Positions 27,624-36,672 of a stretch of DNA of 64,000 nucleotides are shown here, piece by piece (within the stretch, counting starts at the first letter, position 1; every line of letters begins with the position of its first letter). The translations under genes were made by a program, and so were the position numbers. Below the pieces are notes generated by a model, which had not been told where the DNA came from, made no database searches, and worked only from the letters and a program-made list of their open reading frames with translations. Source of the DNA: Anaerolineae bacterium (GTDB taxonomy: Bacteria; Chloroflexota; Anaerolineae; Aggregatilineales; Phototrophicaceae); contig JAJDUC010000074.1 of the NCBI GenBank assembly GCA_022826865.1, forward strand, positions 1-64,000, given 5' to 3'.

Positions 27624-27986
27624 CTATTTCCAATCCAGCGCGTTTTTCTTCCAGGCGTAAAACAGCGCGTCCGTCAGCAAGAAAATAAAAAGGAAACCCG
27701 CTACAAAACCGAACAGGCTCATCTCGTTATAGGCGACCGCCCAAGGGAACAAGAACACCATTTCAACATCAAAGACGAGAAAGATCAGACCATAGATATA
27801 GTATTGAACTCGAAACTGCACCCAGGTGTCGCCGATGGTTTCTACGCCGCATTCATAGGTGGAACTCTTGAGCGCATTTGGCTTCCGCGGGCGGAAGAGC
27901 CAGGCGATTACTATGGGCAGCGCTGGGAAGACTGGCGCCATGACGGCGAATATGCCGATAAAGGCCCATTCGTTTAATACATTCAT
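27624..27986 (-). CDS. nuoA: NADH-quinone oxidoreductase subunit A
   Basis: A 120-aa complex I subunit with three membrane helices. The signature lies in STYECGVETIGDTWVQFRVQYYIYGLIFLVFDVEM, written here as its two parts YECGVETIGD (the conserved Cys loop next to the quinone site) and LIFLVFDVEMVFLFPW. It is the first gene of the leftward nuo run, with a leader of about 160 nt from the promoter at 28155-28183. Confidence 0.96.
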   Translation of the reverse strand: MNVLNEWAFIGIFAVMAPVFPALPIVIAWLFRPRKPNALKSSTYECGVETIGDTWVQFRVQYYIYGLIFLVFDVEMVFLFPWAVAYNEMSLFGFVAGFLFIFLLTDALFYAWKKNALDWK

Positions 27987-28154
27987 CGGCGCCGCACCCT
28001 AGAATTCTCTATCCGACAGCCGGCCCTGGCAGGCATGCGCAAGGCGCAACCCGCGAGTCTGTCGCCCGATATCGGCAGCCGGTATTGTCGGCAATCTTCA
28101 ATCACAACGCAAGTCACCGCAAGCCAGTTTGCGCCATTTATCACAAACGGCAGT

Positions 28155-28183
28155 AGTATAGCAGGGGGATTGGGCTTGTGCAA
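28155..28183 (-). promoter_or_regulatory. promoter of the nuo operon
   Basis: On the minus strand TTGCAC (28183-28178), 17-nt spacer, TATACT (28160-28155). It lies 169 nt before nuoA in the 348-bp divergent region 27987-28334. No recognisable operator was found between it and nuoA. Confidence 0.65.
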
Positions 28184-28292
28184 CGGAAGATTGGCAGCCG
28201 ATTTGCATCTGAAGGCGGCCTTTCGCCGGCGCGTTATTGCGGGCTTGCGACCCCAACATGATGGCTCCGCGCAACGTTGATCGCGCTGAATA

Positions 28293-28302
28293 CTGGTATG
28301 AT
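28293..28302 (+). promoter_or_regulatory. extended -10 promoter of the femAB pair (candidate)
   Basis: CTGGTATGAT contains TGGTATGAT, an extended -10 (TG-n-TATGAT, hexamer 28297-28302), 33 nt before the first femAB-like ATG at 28335. A TTGATC at 28277 is only 14 nt away, too close for a standard -35, so the extended -10 would carry the promoter. Confidence 0.4.
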
Positions 28303-28334
28303 GAAGGCGATTGGGCATATACGGTGTCGATGCA

Positions 28335-29375
28335 ATGACTTTCGTAATGCGGCGGAAAGCTCCGCCAGCGCGCGTGATCAATCCCAGCGCGGACGCCTGG
28401 GATGATTTCGTATCGGCGCAGCCGCGCGCGCATCTGCTGCAGCTTCAGCGCTGGGGCGATCTCAAGTCTCGATTTGCTTGGGAGGCGCGGACTATCGCGC
28501 TTGGCGAGCCCGGCGCAATTCAGGCCGGCGCCCTCGTCCTTATGAAACCTTTGCCACTGCGGCTGGGGAAGATGGCTTATGTGCCGATGGGCGGTTACGC
28601 GCCGGACGCGGCGGGCTATGCCCAGCTCTGGGACGCGATCCAGGCGGAGACGAAGGCCGCGCTGCTTAAGGTTGAGCCGGGTCGCTTGCGCTCGGCCGAG
28701 GAGATGGGCCTCGAGAGCGCGGGCTTTGAGCCCAGCCGGCAGACGGTGCAACCGCGGCGTACACTGGTCATAGATATCGGCGATGCTGACGATGAAATCA
28801 TGCGCCGGATGAGCCAGGGCACGCGCCGCAAGATCCGCAAGAGCCTCCGAAGCGAGATTGAGTACAGGCGAGGGAGCGACGGCGACTTGGCTTCCTTCAA
28901 CCGCCTCATGCGGCAAACCGGGGAGCGAAACGCTTTTGGCGTCCACAATGCCGCCTATTTCGAGACGGTTTTTGAGCTCTTCATACCACAGTATGGCGCT
29001 CTCCTTTTGGCGCAACATGCGGGCGAATTGCTGGCGGCGATTATGGTGTTCGCATTGGGTGATACCGCCTGGTATCTCTATGGCGCATCATCGCGGGCCA
29101 AGGGCAATCTTTACGCCAGCTATGGCATCCAGTGGGCGGCAATCCAATGGGCGAAGGAGCGCGGCTGCCAATATTATGACCTCTGGGGCGTACCCGACTA
29201 TGACGAGACGACCCTGGAAGCACAGTTCCGGGATCGCAGCGATGGACTCTGGGGCGTTTACGGCTTCAAGCGCGGCTGGGGCGGTAATCTCCGGCGATCG
29301 GCCGGCGCCTGGGACAGGGCCGGCAATCCGCTGATTTATGCCGGTTATCGCGCCGCGCTCCGGCTCCGCCACTAA
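28335..29375 (+). CDS. FemAB-like aminoacyltransferase 1
   Basis: Peptidoglycan bridge-forming or related GNAT-type aminoacyltransferase of the FemX/FemAB family, 346 aa, cytosolic or membrane-peripheral. It moves amino acids from aminoacyl-tRNA to the lipid II stem peptide. The two tandem GNAT folds can be seen: the N-terminal HLLQLQRWGDLKSRFAW, then TRRKIRKSLRSEIEYRRG (basic linker) and ALGDTAWYLYGASS...ASYGIQWAAIQWAKERG, ending in YYDLWGVPDYD and YGFKRGWGGN. The start ATG 28335 follows the extended -10; TTG 28311 is too close to it. It is the first of three co-directional genes. Confidence 0.9.
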   Translation: MTFVMRRKAPPARVINPSADAWDDFVSAQPRAHLLQLQRWGDLKSRFAWEARTIALGEPGAIQAGALVLMKPLPLRLGKMAYVPMGGYAPDAAGYAQLWDAIQAETKAALLKVEPGRLRSAEEMGLESAGFEPSRQTVQPRRTLVIDIGDADDEIMRRMSQGTRRKIRKSLRSEIEYRRGSDGDLASFNRLMRQTGERNAFGVHNAAYFETVFELFIPQYGALLLAQHAGELLAAIMVFALGDTAWYLYGASSRAKGNLYASYGIQWAAIQWAKERGCQYYDLWGVPDYDETTLEAQFRDRSDGLWGVYGFKRGWGGNLRRSAGAWDRAGNPLIYAGYRAALRLRH

Positions 29376-29470
29376 AAGAGGAAAGGCAAAGCACCATCCT
29401 TTCGCTTGTCGAAGTCGGAGAGCGCGAACGCTGGAATGACACGCTGCGGCAGCTTCCCCGGGCGCATATC

Positions 29471-30451
29471 TTGCAGACCTGGGACTGGGGGGAATTCAAG
29501 GGTGAGACCGCTGGCTGGCAGCCTGCACGGCTGGCCTTCAAGCGCGGTTCGGAGACCCTTGCCATGGCCAGCATCGGCGTCCGTCGGCTCGGTCCGTTGA
29601 AGGCGATGGTGGTCAGCAAAGGGCCGGCGATGGATTACGATGATGCGGACCTGGTGGAAGCGGTCTTTCATCAATTGGAGCGGCGCGCGCGCGGATTGGG
29701 GGTCGTATGGCTCAAGATAGATCCGGATGTCGTCGTCGCCACTGGCATTCCGGGTTCCGCCGACGACAGACCGGAGCGCGGCGCCAGGATCAGTGCGCTG
29801 CTGACAGACCGCGGCTGGCGCTTTTCGGCGGCGCAGGTTCAATTCCGCAATACCCTGACGATTGATCTGAGCGCCTCTGAAGACGAAATCCTGGCCGGGA
29901 TAAGCGGCAACACCCGGCGCAAGATCCGCGTCGCCGCCAAGCAGGGCGTGACGATCCGCGCGGCGTCGCTGGATGACCTCCCCCGGCTCTATCAGCTTTA
30001 TCAGGTCACGGCGGAGCGGGACAAATTCCTGATCCGGCCCTTTTCCTATTACCGGAGCGCCTGGGAGAAATTCATGCGAGCCGGTTTGGCCCAGGCCCTG
30101 ATCGCTGAATACGACGGGCGGGCAATCGCCCATGTCATCCTGTTTCACTTCGGCCGCAAGTGCTGGTACTTTTATGGCGCGTCGGCCAACGAAGAGCGCA
30201 AGCGGATGCCGAATTACGCTTTGCAATGGGAGGCGATCAAGTGGGCCAAGGCGCAGGGCTATGATATTTATGATATGTGGGGCGCGCCCGATACCCTCGA
30301 TGAAGCGGACGCCCTGTGGGGCGTCTATCAATTCAAGCGCGGTTTCCGCGGGACATTCGTCCGCCACATCGGCGCGTGGGATTTCGCCGCCAGTCCTGTT
30401 CTCTATTACACTTATACTAAGCTGGCGCCCAAACTGTTAAAGGTATTATGA
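29471..30451 (+). CDS. FemAB-like aminoacyltransferase 2
   Basis: A second FemAB-family protein, about 326 aa from TTG 29471, which is the first ordinary start codon in frame. Homology with its neighbour extends upstream: codons 29396-29470 read ILSLVEVGERERWNDTLRQL, then PRAHI, matching the PRAHLLQ stretch of gene 1. A purine-rich GAGGAAAGG (29377-29385) sits 10 nt before an ATC at 29396, so initiation may use a rare codon there. Conserved segments are LQTWDWGEFKG, TRRKIRVAAKQGV, KCWYFYGASANEERKR, QWEAIKWAKAQGYDIYDMWG and YQFKRGFRGTF. Amino acid and bridge position are not readable. Confidence 0.88.
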   Translation: MQTWDWGEFKGETAGWQPARLAFKRGSETLAMASIGVRRLGPLKAMVVSKGPAMDYDDADLVEAVFHQLERRARGLGVVWLKIDPDVVVATGIPGSADDRPERGARISALLTDRGWRFSAAQVQFRNTLTIDLSASEDEILAGISGNTRRKIRVAAKQGVTIRAASLDDLPRLYQLYQVTAERDKFLIRPFSYYRSAWEKFMRAGLAQALIAEYDGRAIAHVILFHFGRKCWYFYGASANEERKRMPNYALQWEAIKWAKAQGYDIYDMWGAPDTLDEADALWGVYQFKRGFRGTFVRHIGAWDFAASPVLYYTYTKLAPKLLKVL

Positions 30452-30466
30452 ATCGGGAGGAACCCT

Positions 30467-31273
30467 ATGACTATAAGACTAGTGGAACGATACCGGGACG
30501 AGGGTTATGTCGTCGTGCCGGCATTATTTTCAGCCGGAGAAGTGGAGCGCATCAAGACGCATTTTATGGCGCTGAACGCGGCCGGGCATGGTTTCGACGG
30601 CGATCTCCCGCATTTGCTGGGCCAGGACGACCCCTTAAGGGCCTTTCCGCGCATCATCCATTCCCATCGATTTGACAAGCTTTCGCTTGATTGGCTGTTG
30701 GACGAGCGCTTGCGCGCCTGGACGACCGCCCTGCTCGGCCGGGAGCCATTTGCCGCGCAGACCATGTTCTATTTCAAACCGCCTCATGCGCGTGGCCAGG
30801 CGCTGCATCAAGACCAGACGCCCTTGCGGGTCGAGCCCGGGACCTGCCTGGCGGCCTGGATGGCGGTGGACGCCTGCGATGAGGAGAACGGCTGCCTGCA
30901 GATCGTTCCGCGGACGCATGATTTGCCCCGGCTTTGCCCGATTGAAGCCGATCTCTCACAAAGTTTCAGCGCCAACGAGGTACCCTTGCCGCCGGACAGC
31001 CGGCCGGCGCCGGTCATCATGCAGCCCGGCGATGTCGTCTTCTTCAACGGCAAGGTGATTCATGGCAGTTTCCCCAATTCAAGCGCGACGCGCTTCCGCC
31101 GCAGCCTGATCGCCCACTATGTCATGGGCGAGGCGGAGAAGGTCAGCGAGTTTTATCATCCGCTGCTGAACTTCGCCGGCGAAGAGGTTGACATGGGTGA
31201 AAGCGAGGCGGGCGGCCCCTGCGGCGTGTTTGTTGGAGAAGAAGGGTCCGCCATCCAAATGGTTGAAGGCTGA
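30467..31273 (+). CDS. phytanoyl-CoA dioxygenase (PhyH) family protein
   Basis: A Fe(II)/2-oxoglutarate-dependent oxygenase, 268 aa, typical length. The iron site is a His-x-Asp...His triad: LHQDQTPL gives His and Asp near residues 107-109, and GKVIHGSFPN gives the distal His. The 2-oxoglutarate Arg is in TRFRRSLIAHYVMG. The fold start YRDEGYVVVPALFSAGEVERI is characteristic of PhyH. The substrate is unknown; the family hydroxylates many small molecules. It starts 16 bp after the second femAB-like stop and is likely in that operon, so a cell-envelope or amino-acid substrate is possible. Confidence 0.9.
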   Translation: MTIRLVERYRDEGYVVVPALFSAGEVERIKTHFMALNAAGHGFDGDLPHLLGQDDPLRAFPRIIHSHRFDKLSLDWLLDERLRAWTTALLGREPFAAQTMFYFKPPHARGQALHQDQTPLRVEPGTCLAAWMAVDACDEENGCLQIVPRTHDLPRLCPIEADLSQSFSANEVPLPPDSRPAPVIMQPGDVVFFNGKVIHGSFPNSSATRFRRSLIAHYVMGEAEKVSEFYHPLLNFAGEEVDMGESEAGGPCGVFVGEEGSAIQMVEG

Positions 31274-31355
31274 GCCCGCCTTATTCGCTGGTCGTGAAAA
31301 GCATGCCGTCGCCGCATCCATTCACCTCCGGGAAGTGGAGTTCCTGCGCGCGCGG

Positions 31356-34300
31356 CTATTGAACATGGCGCGCGCTGGGCAAGTCGAAGGTCGTCTCGCC
31401 CACAAGGAAGCGGCCATCCCTCGCTTTCGTGATAGCGCGCGCAGACAGGCGCCAGGTGCTGAGATTGTCCGGCAGGCGGACCTTAACCACCGCTTCGCCG
31501 CTGTCGTCTGTCAGCAGGGTTGGGTTCCAATAGGGCGTTTCAAGGAATTCGCTGCGCGGCGTGGCAACAGTCGGCTGAATGGGCGAGCCACCGCCACCGC
31601 CGCCAATGCAGCAATCGGGCATATCATGCATCGCTTCAAGTATTCCGGTGACCGGGACGACCGAGGCGGTGACGGAATCGGCATTGTGCAGCAGCGCGCT
31701 GGACGTATGGACCGACAAAGACTGCCGCCCGAAGAAGGCATTCAGAATGGGCCCGCTGTTGGGCTCGCCCAGCGAAAGCGCCGCCAGATCGGTCAAAGCG
31801 AGGCCGATCTCGGCCCGGACTGGATCTCCCTTGTAGTTGGTTACCCGCAAGCGGAATGCGACTTCGGCCTGCGGCTGGGCCCAGGCGGGATCGGCTTCAA
31901 TCGCGATGTTGAGGGCTTTTCGCTCCGGATCCACCTGCAATTCTGTTATGCCCATGCGCCAGTTGGCCACCGGGTGATCGGCATCGGCGGGTTTCACGAT
32001 GAAGACGCTGACGAAGATGTTGGGCGCATGGTTCGGCTGGATTTCAAACTTGTGGATATGGGAATTGCTCTCCAGCGCGACCAGCTTCGTACTGAGCACA
32101 TCGCCGCGCTCAATGCTGACGAGGGCCTGGGCCGCGCCTTGAAATGGCGACGCGATCAGTATCTCCGCTGTATCGCCAATGCGGTACTGCTTGCGCGCTG
32201 GAATCAATTCAATTGAATGGTCCTGATTTTGGCGCCAGGAGACATGGCGCGAGCCAGACACCCAGGTTCGGGTGGAGGCGCTGATCACATTGCCAAGCTT
32301 GTCGCGCGTGGCAACGACAATGTCGTAGACGCCGCCGTCCCGCGGTTGAAATTTGAATTGCGCTTTGCCATTGGCGCCCGTCGTGACGCTGCCAGCGGTG
32401 ACTGGAATCTCTTCGTCCTGCCAAAGCGAGATGGCGCGCCCGGTCTCAATATCTTGCTCTTGCTTGCGCGTCCAGCGGCGTTTCAGCACTTGCACATCAA
32501 TCGCCTGATTGGGAATCGGTTGGCTGTCCCAATCAACGGCAATGATTTTGATGACGCTGTCCTGGCCGGCGCGCCCTACATCATTCTGCGCGCGCGCGCC
32601 GACATAGAGCAATCCCTGATGCACGATCAGGTCGGCATTGCCATAGACCGCCTGACCGGCTTCGTCGCTTATCGCCGCTTCAACGCGCCAGCGCTGGCTT
32701 CCGGTGTCATGCGGCAGGTCGCCGGAGAGGTCAAAGCGGGCGACTCCGGCGGCGTCGGTCTGGAGCGCGCCTTCGGCGATGATTCGGGCGGAGTCATCGC
32801 GAAGGGTTCGGGCGCTGTAGCTGCCGCGATGGGAAAAGTCGTAATCGCCGTCACCGGTGAAATGGAAACGGAAGGGCAGAGCTTGAACCTTATATTTCGT
32901 TTCGGCCTGCGATACGGGACCCCCAACGAAGTATTTGCCGGCCAACTTGAAGGTCGCAGTCTCGTCCTGAACGATATCGGGGCGCTCGGTCTTCAGGCTC
33001 ACCTGAAATTCGGGCAGGCGAACCTCCGCAACCAAAAATCTGATGCGGTCGTAGGTCCGGCGATACTCGCCGCGGCTGTCGGGAATGTCGATGGCAATCC
33101 AGTAGCGCCCCAGCGCTGCGCGCGGCGCGATATCGAACTGGACATGGAAGCTGCCGAAATCGCTGACTGGCAGAACGCGCTTGTCTACGACTTGACCGCG
33201 GCTGTCGCGCAGGGTCGCCTGAATCGTTTCGAAGGGCGCCGGCATGTAAACGACATCATCCTTGCTGCGAACGATGCCGCGGAAGTAAACCGGCTGCCCG
33301 GTCCGGTACACCGGCCGATCGGTATAGAGATAAGTTGCGAACTCGCTCGGCTGGGGAGAATAATTGCTGTCGAAGTCCCATGGTTCCATGCCCTCGGTCC
33401 AATTGCTGTAAGCAATGCCGAAATGCCCGTTCGAGTTCAGCACGGCGGTCAAGCCGGTGAATATCTCGGGGGTATATTGAATATCGGCCAGGGCGATGCC
33501 CCGCTCATCCGTCCGCACATCGCGCAGAAAGGCGCCATCCTGCCCGTATATGCTGATGCGCTCGCCGACAATGGGCGCGCCGGACTCAACGTCAAGCGCC
33601 CAGATCGTCAGGCGATCGCTCGTATGCTTGACAGTCAGCACAGCGGTCGAGACGTTCAGGAAATGCGTCCGCTCCCGTTCCAGGCTGGGCGAAGACATTT
33701 TGAGGAAATAGACGCCGGGCGAGAGACCTCCGCTCTCTTGATCGGATACCGGCCCGCTGTCGCCCAGCTTCAGCAACTCGTAGCGCGTTGTGTTTTCTTC
33801 GAGATTGGGCGCAAGCGTCCAGCGCCGCAGAAGCTCGGTCTCTTGCGGATCTTCAACGCGAGCGTCCTCCCAGTAGGGAACATTGGATAGCAGCCGAAGA
33901 AATTCATGAAGCGGCACGCGATGCAGCGCGAGATTAACCCGGCTGAGACCGCTATAGTTGACGTAGAGCTGCGTCGGCCCGCGGTAGGCGTTGTAGAAGC
34001 CAACCGGACCGGGTGCCTCCATGCGCAAGCTCGGAGGCAAGGGCGCGCTCGTAAAACTGAAGGTCAGCGCTTCGCCGATGGCATTGCCATAGATGTCTTC
34101 CATCCCCGGCTCGATGCGGACCCGGTACTCGGTCGAAGGCTGCGCAGCAAAGTGGAGGTCGTAGCGGTCGTGAAAATGACTGTAGTAAGCGCGCGTGATG
34201 GCGGCGGGCGCCGGCTCGATGTGGATGCGCTCCGGCAGCGAATCGAGGTTCATCCGCGAGGCGAAACGCAAGGAGATTCCGCCGCTGCCAACGTTGACAT

Positions 34301-35333
34301 CGCCATCCGCCGGGTAGGTCCACTCAATTGCCGGCAGCGGAACCGTTGTATAGGTCCAACTCTGTGGGCCCCTTCTAAACCCTAGCGAAGCATCAAAGCC
34401 GGCCTTGTGCGCGGTTTCGGGCTGCAAGCGCTCGTCCGGCGCGAAGGCGAAGCCTTTGCTGTCTTCCGCCCACTCGAAGCTGCCCTCAATCTTCGGCGCC
34501 GTTCGCTCCTGGCCCGCCTGGAAATAGAACGCGCGCTCGATCGCGCGCCGGTCCAGGGCCTGGTTGAAGCGAACATGAATCCTGGGATTCAGCGCGAGGT
34601 CGTCGGCGCGCGGCCGCGGAATAATGGAGGTGATCGAGGGCGACTCGGTTTTGAATGACCACTCCACTGCGCTTGACAAGGTCGCGCCTGCCAGATCGCC
34701 AGCCACCCTCACGCTGTATTCGGTCGCGCTCCGCAATGGCGCGGACGGCTTGAAAATGTAGATGGCGCTATTGACCCATTCGCCGGTTCCGGCGGTCGCC
34801 GGCGCGAGAGTTAGTGGGTGGGGCAATTCTTCAGTTTCCGTTGACAGCGCGAGCGGCACGACCGGGCGGTCAAAGACGACGGTAATCGCCGAATTCACCG
34901 ATACATGCTGGGCATCTGGCCCGGGCAGCGCCTCGACGACTTCCAAATAGTCGGCGCTATGATAGGTCGCGCGAAACGTTTCCAGAAGCGGCGCGTCGTC
35001 AATGGCGTTTAGCGGCGGCGCCAATTCGAAAGTATATGTGGCGCCGCGCTCGTAGGCGGCCGCAGGCGAGAAGGTCAGCGTATATCCGTCGCAGGCCAGC
35101 TCACCGGCGATGGCGGGCGACAGACTGAACGCGGCCCGCGCATCCGCGCAATCGACGCGTCGATTCAGATGAAATGACACGGCGTCTTTCAGCCCGAGCT
35201 GGCGCGCGGACGGTGGCTGAACGTCAATAACTAGCAGCGAGCCAAGACGGGCGCGCTGCGCGACGCTCGCGGGCAGTCCGCCCACCAGAAAAACGGTCAG
35301 AATCAAACAAAATAGAAGAGTTCGACGGCGCAT
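31356..35333 (-). CDS. alpha-2-macroglobulin family protein, truncated
   Basis: A secreted protease-trapping-type protein: signal peptide (LLFCLILTVFLVGGLPASVAQ) without a lipobox Cys, then bacterial Ig-like and macroglobulin repeats. About residues 560-760 carry the MG2-type AYLYTDRPVYRTGQPVYFRG. The A2M domain begins near VRLPDNLSTWRLSARAITK. The reading frame then stops after GETTFDLPSARHVQ, 1325 aa in all, and the thioester and receptor-binding half (some 500 or more residues normally following) is missing. The stop lies 83 bp from the end of the convergent PhyH gene, so the rest is not in another frame nearby. It is either a truncated relic or a bait-only form. Confidence 0.85.
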   Translation of the reverse strand: MRRRTLLFCLILTVFLVGGLPASVAQRARLGSLLVIDVQPPSARQLGLKDAVSFHLNRRVDCADARAAFSLSPAIAGELACDGYTLTFSPAAAYERGATYTFELAPPLNAIDDAPLLETFRATYHSADYLEVVEALPGPDAQHVSVNSAITVVFDRPVVPLALSTETEELPHPLTLAPATAGTGEWVNSAIYIFKPSAPLRSATEYSVRVAGDLAGATLSSAVEWSFKTESPSITSIIPRPRADDLALNPRIHVRFNQALDRRAIERAFYFQAGQERTAPKIEGSFEWAEDSKGFAFAPDERLQPETAHKAGFDASLGFRRGPQSWTYTTVPLPAIEWTYPADGDVNVGSGGISLRFASRMNLDSLPERIHIEPAPAAITRAYYSHFHDRYDLHFAAQPSTEYRVRIEPGMEDIYGNAIGEALTFSFTSAPLPPSLRMEAPGPVGFYNAYRGPTQLYVNYSGLSRVNLALHRVPLHEFLRLLSNVPYWEDARVEDPQETELLRRWTLAPNLEENTTRYELLKLGDSGPVSDQESGGLSPGVYFLKMSSPSLERERTHFLNVSTAVLTVKHTSDRLTIWALDVESGAPIVGERISIYGQDGAFLRDVRTDERGIALADIQYTPEIFTGLTAVLNSNGHFGIAYSNWTEGMEPWDFDSNYSPQPSEFATYLYTDRPVYRTGQPVYFRGIVRSKDDVVYMPAPFETIQATLRDSRGQVVDKRVLPVSDFGSFHVQFDIAPRAALGRYWIAIDIPDSRGEYRRTYDRIRFLVAEVRLPEFQVSLKTERPDIVQDETATFKLAGKYFVGGPVSQAETKYKVQALPFRFHFTGDGDYDFSHRGSYSARTLRDDSARIIAEGALQTDAAGVARFDLSGDLPHDTGSQRWRVEAAISDEAGQAVYGNADLIVHQGLLYVGARAQNDVGRAGQDSVIKIIAVDWDSQPIPNQAIDVQVLKRRWTRKQEQDIETGRAISLWQDEEIPVTAGSVTTGANGKAQFKFQPRDGGVYDIVVATRDKLGNVISASTRTWVSGSRHVSWRQNQDHSIELIPARKQYRIGDTAEILIASPFQGAAQALVSIERGDVLSTKLVALESNSHIHKFEIQPNHAPNIFVSVFIVKPADADHPVANWRMGITELQVDPERKALNIAIEADPAWAQPQAEVAFRLRVTNYKGDPVRAEIGLALTDLAALSLGEPNSGPILNAFFGRQSLSVHTSSALLHNADSVTASVVPVTGILEAMHDMPDCCIGGGGGGSPIQPTVATPRSEFLETPYWNPTLLTDDSGEAVVKVRLPDNLSTWRLSARAITKARDGRFLVGETTFDLPSARHVQ

Positions 35334-35425
35334 GGATTCAGCCTCCGGCAGCGTATGATTCTTCTTCTGTCTATTCTACAGAGAATCAAACCGTCTACCT
35401 TAACGGCTATCTGACGCTTGGCCTA

Positions 35426-36445
35426 TTACAGCGCGGATCCGGAAGCCTCGATGTAGCATTTGTATGCCTGACGCGCGCGTTCGACGACATCGTCGGGCGC
35501 AAACAATCTTTCGAATGCGCGCCGGGCCAATGCCAAATCCGGCGCGCCGATGTCAGAGAAGAGGAAGACTCGTTCGCCATAATCGGCGAATTCCTGCAGC
35601 GCCCAGTCATACTTGTAGTAGGCCAGCGCCAGCCAGTTGATCGGCGCATCGCCGTATCCAGCAAAAAAGGCGGCGGTATCCGCCCGGCTGAGACCATCGT
35701 GCAGGAAGAACATGAGATCGCGTTCCGCAGGCGCGATAATCGTTTCGTCCCAATCAACAATGCGAATCGCGCCGGCGGCGTCAATGATGATGTTGGCTCG
35801 ATGAATATCAGCATGGCAGAGGACAAAAGGAGGTGGATCAGCGGCGAGTTTCGCTCCAAGAGACAGATAGCGGCTGCGGGCAAGCGCGATCTCATGCGCG
35901 TTTTCCCGCCAGAGCCGGGCCACGACCTGGGCAATATCGCCCGCATACGCTTCCTGGGCGAATGCTGTTTCCACGGCCTGGAGTTTGTCCAGCCATTTTT
36001 CGGCAAACACCTCGCGCGGAACCGATTGCTCGAGCGTCGGCTTGATTGGCGCATTGTGAATCGCGCGCATGATACCGCCCCAGCGCCGCCATTCATCGCC
36101 GCTGAGCGCCATATCCCACTCCGATTTGCCGGCGACGAAGGGATAGAGCAGCAACGCGAAATCGTCCAGCGTTGTGTGCAAACAGCCCGATTCTGTGGCG
36201 TGGGGCGCGACCGCGCTGTCGATGCCAAGGCGACGTAGATAGTCTGGCGCGGCGAGCGCAGCAGGATTGATTCCGCCTTTGCGCAATTTGAGAAAATAGT
36301 CGCGGTCCGCGGTCTTCACGGAATATGACCAGGCGCGGGCGTCATTGCCGATCGGCAAAAAATCCAGGGATTGCGAGGCCAGGCCATAGGCGGCGCGAAG
36401 GCGCTCAATGATTAAGTCATCAGAGATATCGGGTTTTACCAGCAC
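35426..36445 (-). CDS. aminoglycoside phosphotransferase (APH)-fold kinase
   Basis: A 339-aa small-molecule kinase of the APH/choline-kinase fold. The N-lobe Lys is in DYFLKLRKGG, the catalytic loop is CHADIHRANIIID (Brenner-type HxDxxxxN), and the metal Asp is in IRIVDWDETIIAPAERDLMF. Length and features resemble the APH(9) spectinomycin kinase branch, but the substrate could equally be a sugar or homoserine-like compound. It stands alone between the A2M gene and the HNH gene; the 92-bp gap to A2M has no clear terminator. Confidence 0.85.
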   Translation of the reverse strand: MLVKPDISDDLIIERLRAAYGLASQSLDFLPIGNDARAWSYSVKTADRDYFLKLRKGGINPAALAAPDYLRRLGIDSAVAPHATESGCLHTTLDDFALLLYPFVAGKSEWDMALSGDEWRRWGGIMRAIHNAPIKPTLEQSVPREVFAEKWLDKLQAVETAFAQEAYAGDIAQVVARLWRENAHEIALARSRYLSLGAKLAADPPPFVLCHADIHRANIIIDAAGAIRIVDWDETIIAPAERDLMFFLHDGLSRADTAAFFAGYGDAPINWLALAYYKYDWALQEFADYGERVFLFSDIGAPDLALARRAFERLFAPDDVVERARQAYKCYIEASGSAL

Positions 36446-36672
36446 GAACTACCTCGGATGATCGCGGACGCGGAAGCCGGGCCGGGGCCGCGGCAGCGCG
36501 CCGGACAGGCTTTTCAGTTCACGTCGGGCATATTAGATGCCCCGCCGAAAGCGGACGAGAATGGCCGCGCCATGCGCAGCCGGGAACTCGGCAAATGCCG
36601 AAATTCGTGGTATATAATAATGTCGACCTAGCGCGTTGGGATGCTCGGACAAGTGGAGAGGCGTAGCAAATC

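Noticed and set aside
32217..33890. 557-codon open frame on the plus strand
   Set aside because: It lies opposite the alpha-2-macroglobulin gene, has no recognisable domain and an odd composition (many Asp/Arg/His, no hydrophobic core), as expected of an antisense shadow in GC-rich DNA.
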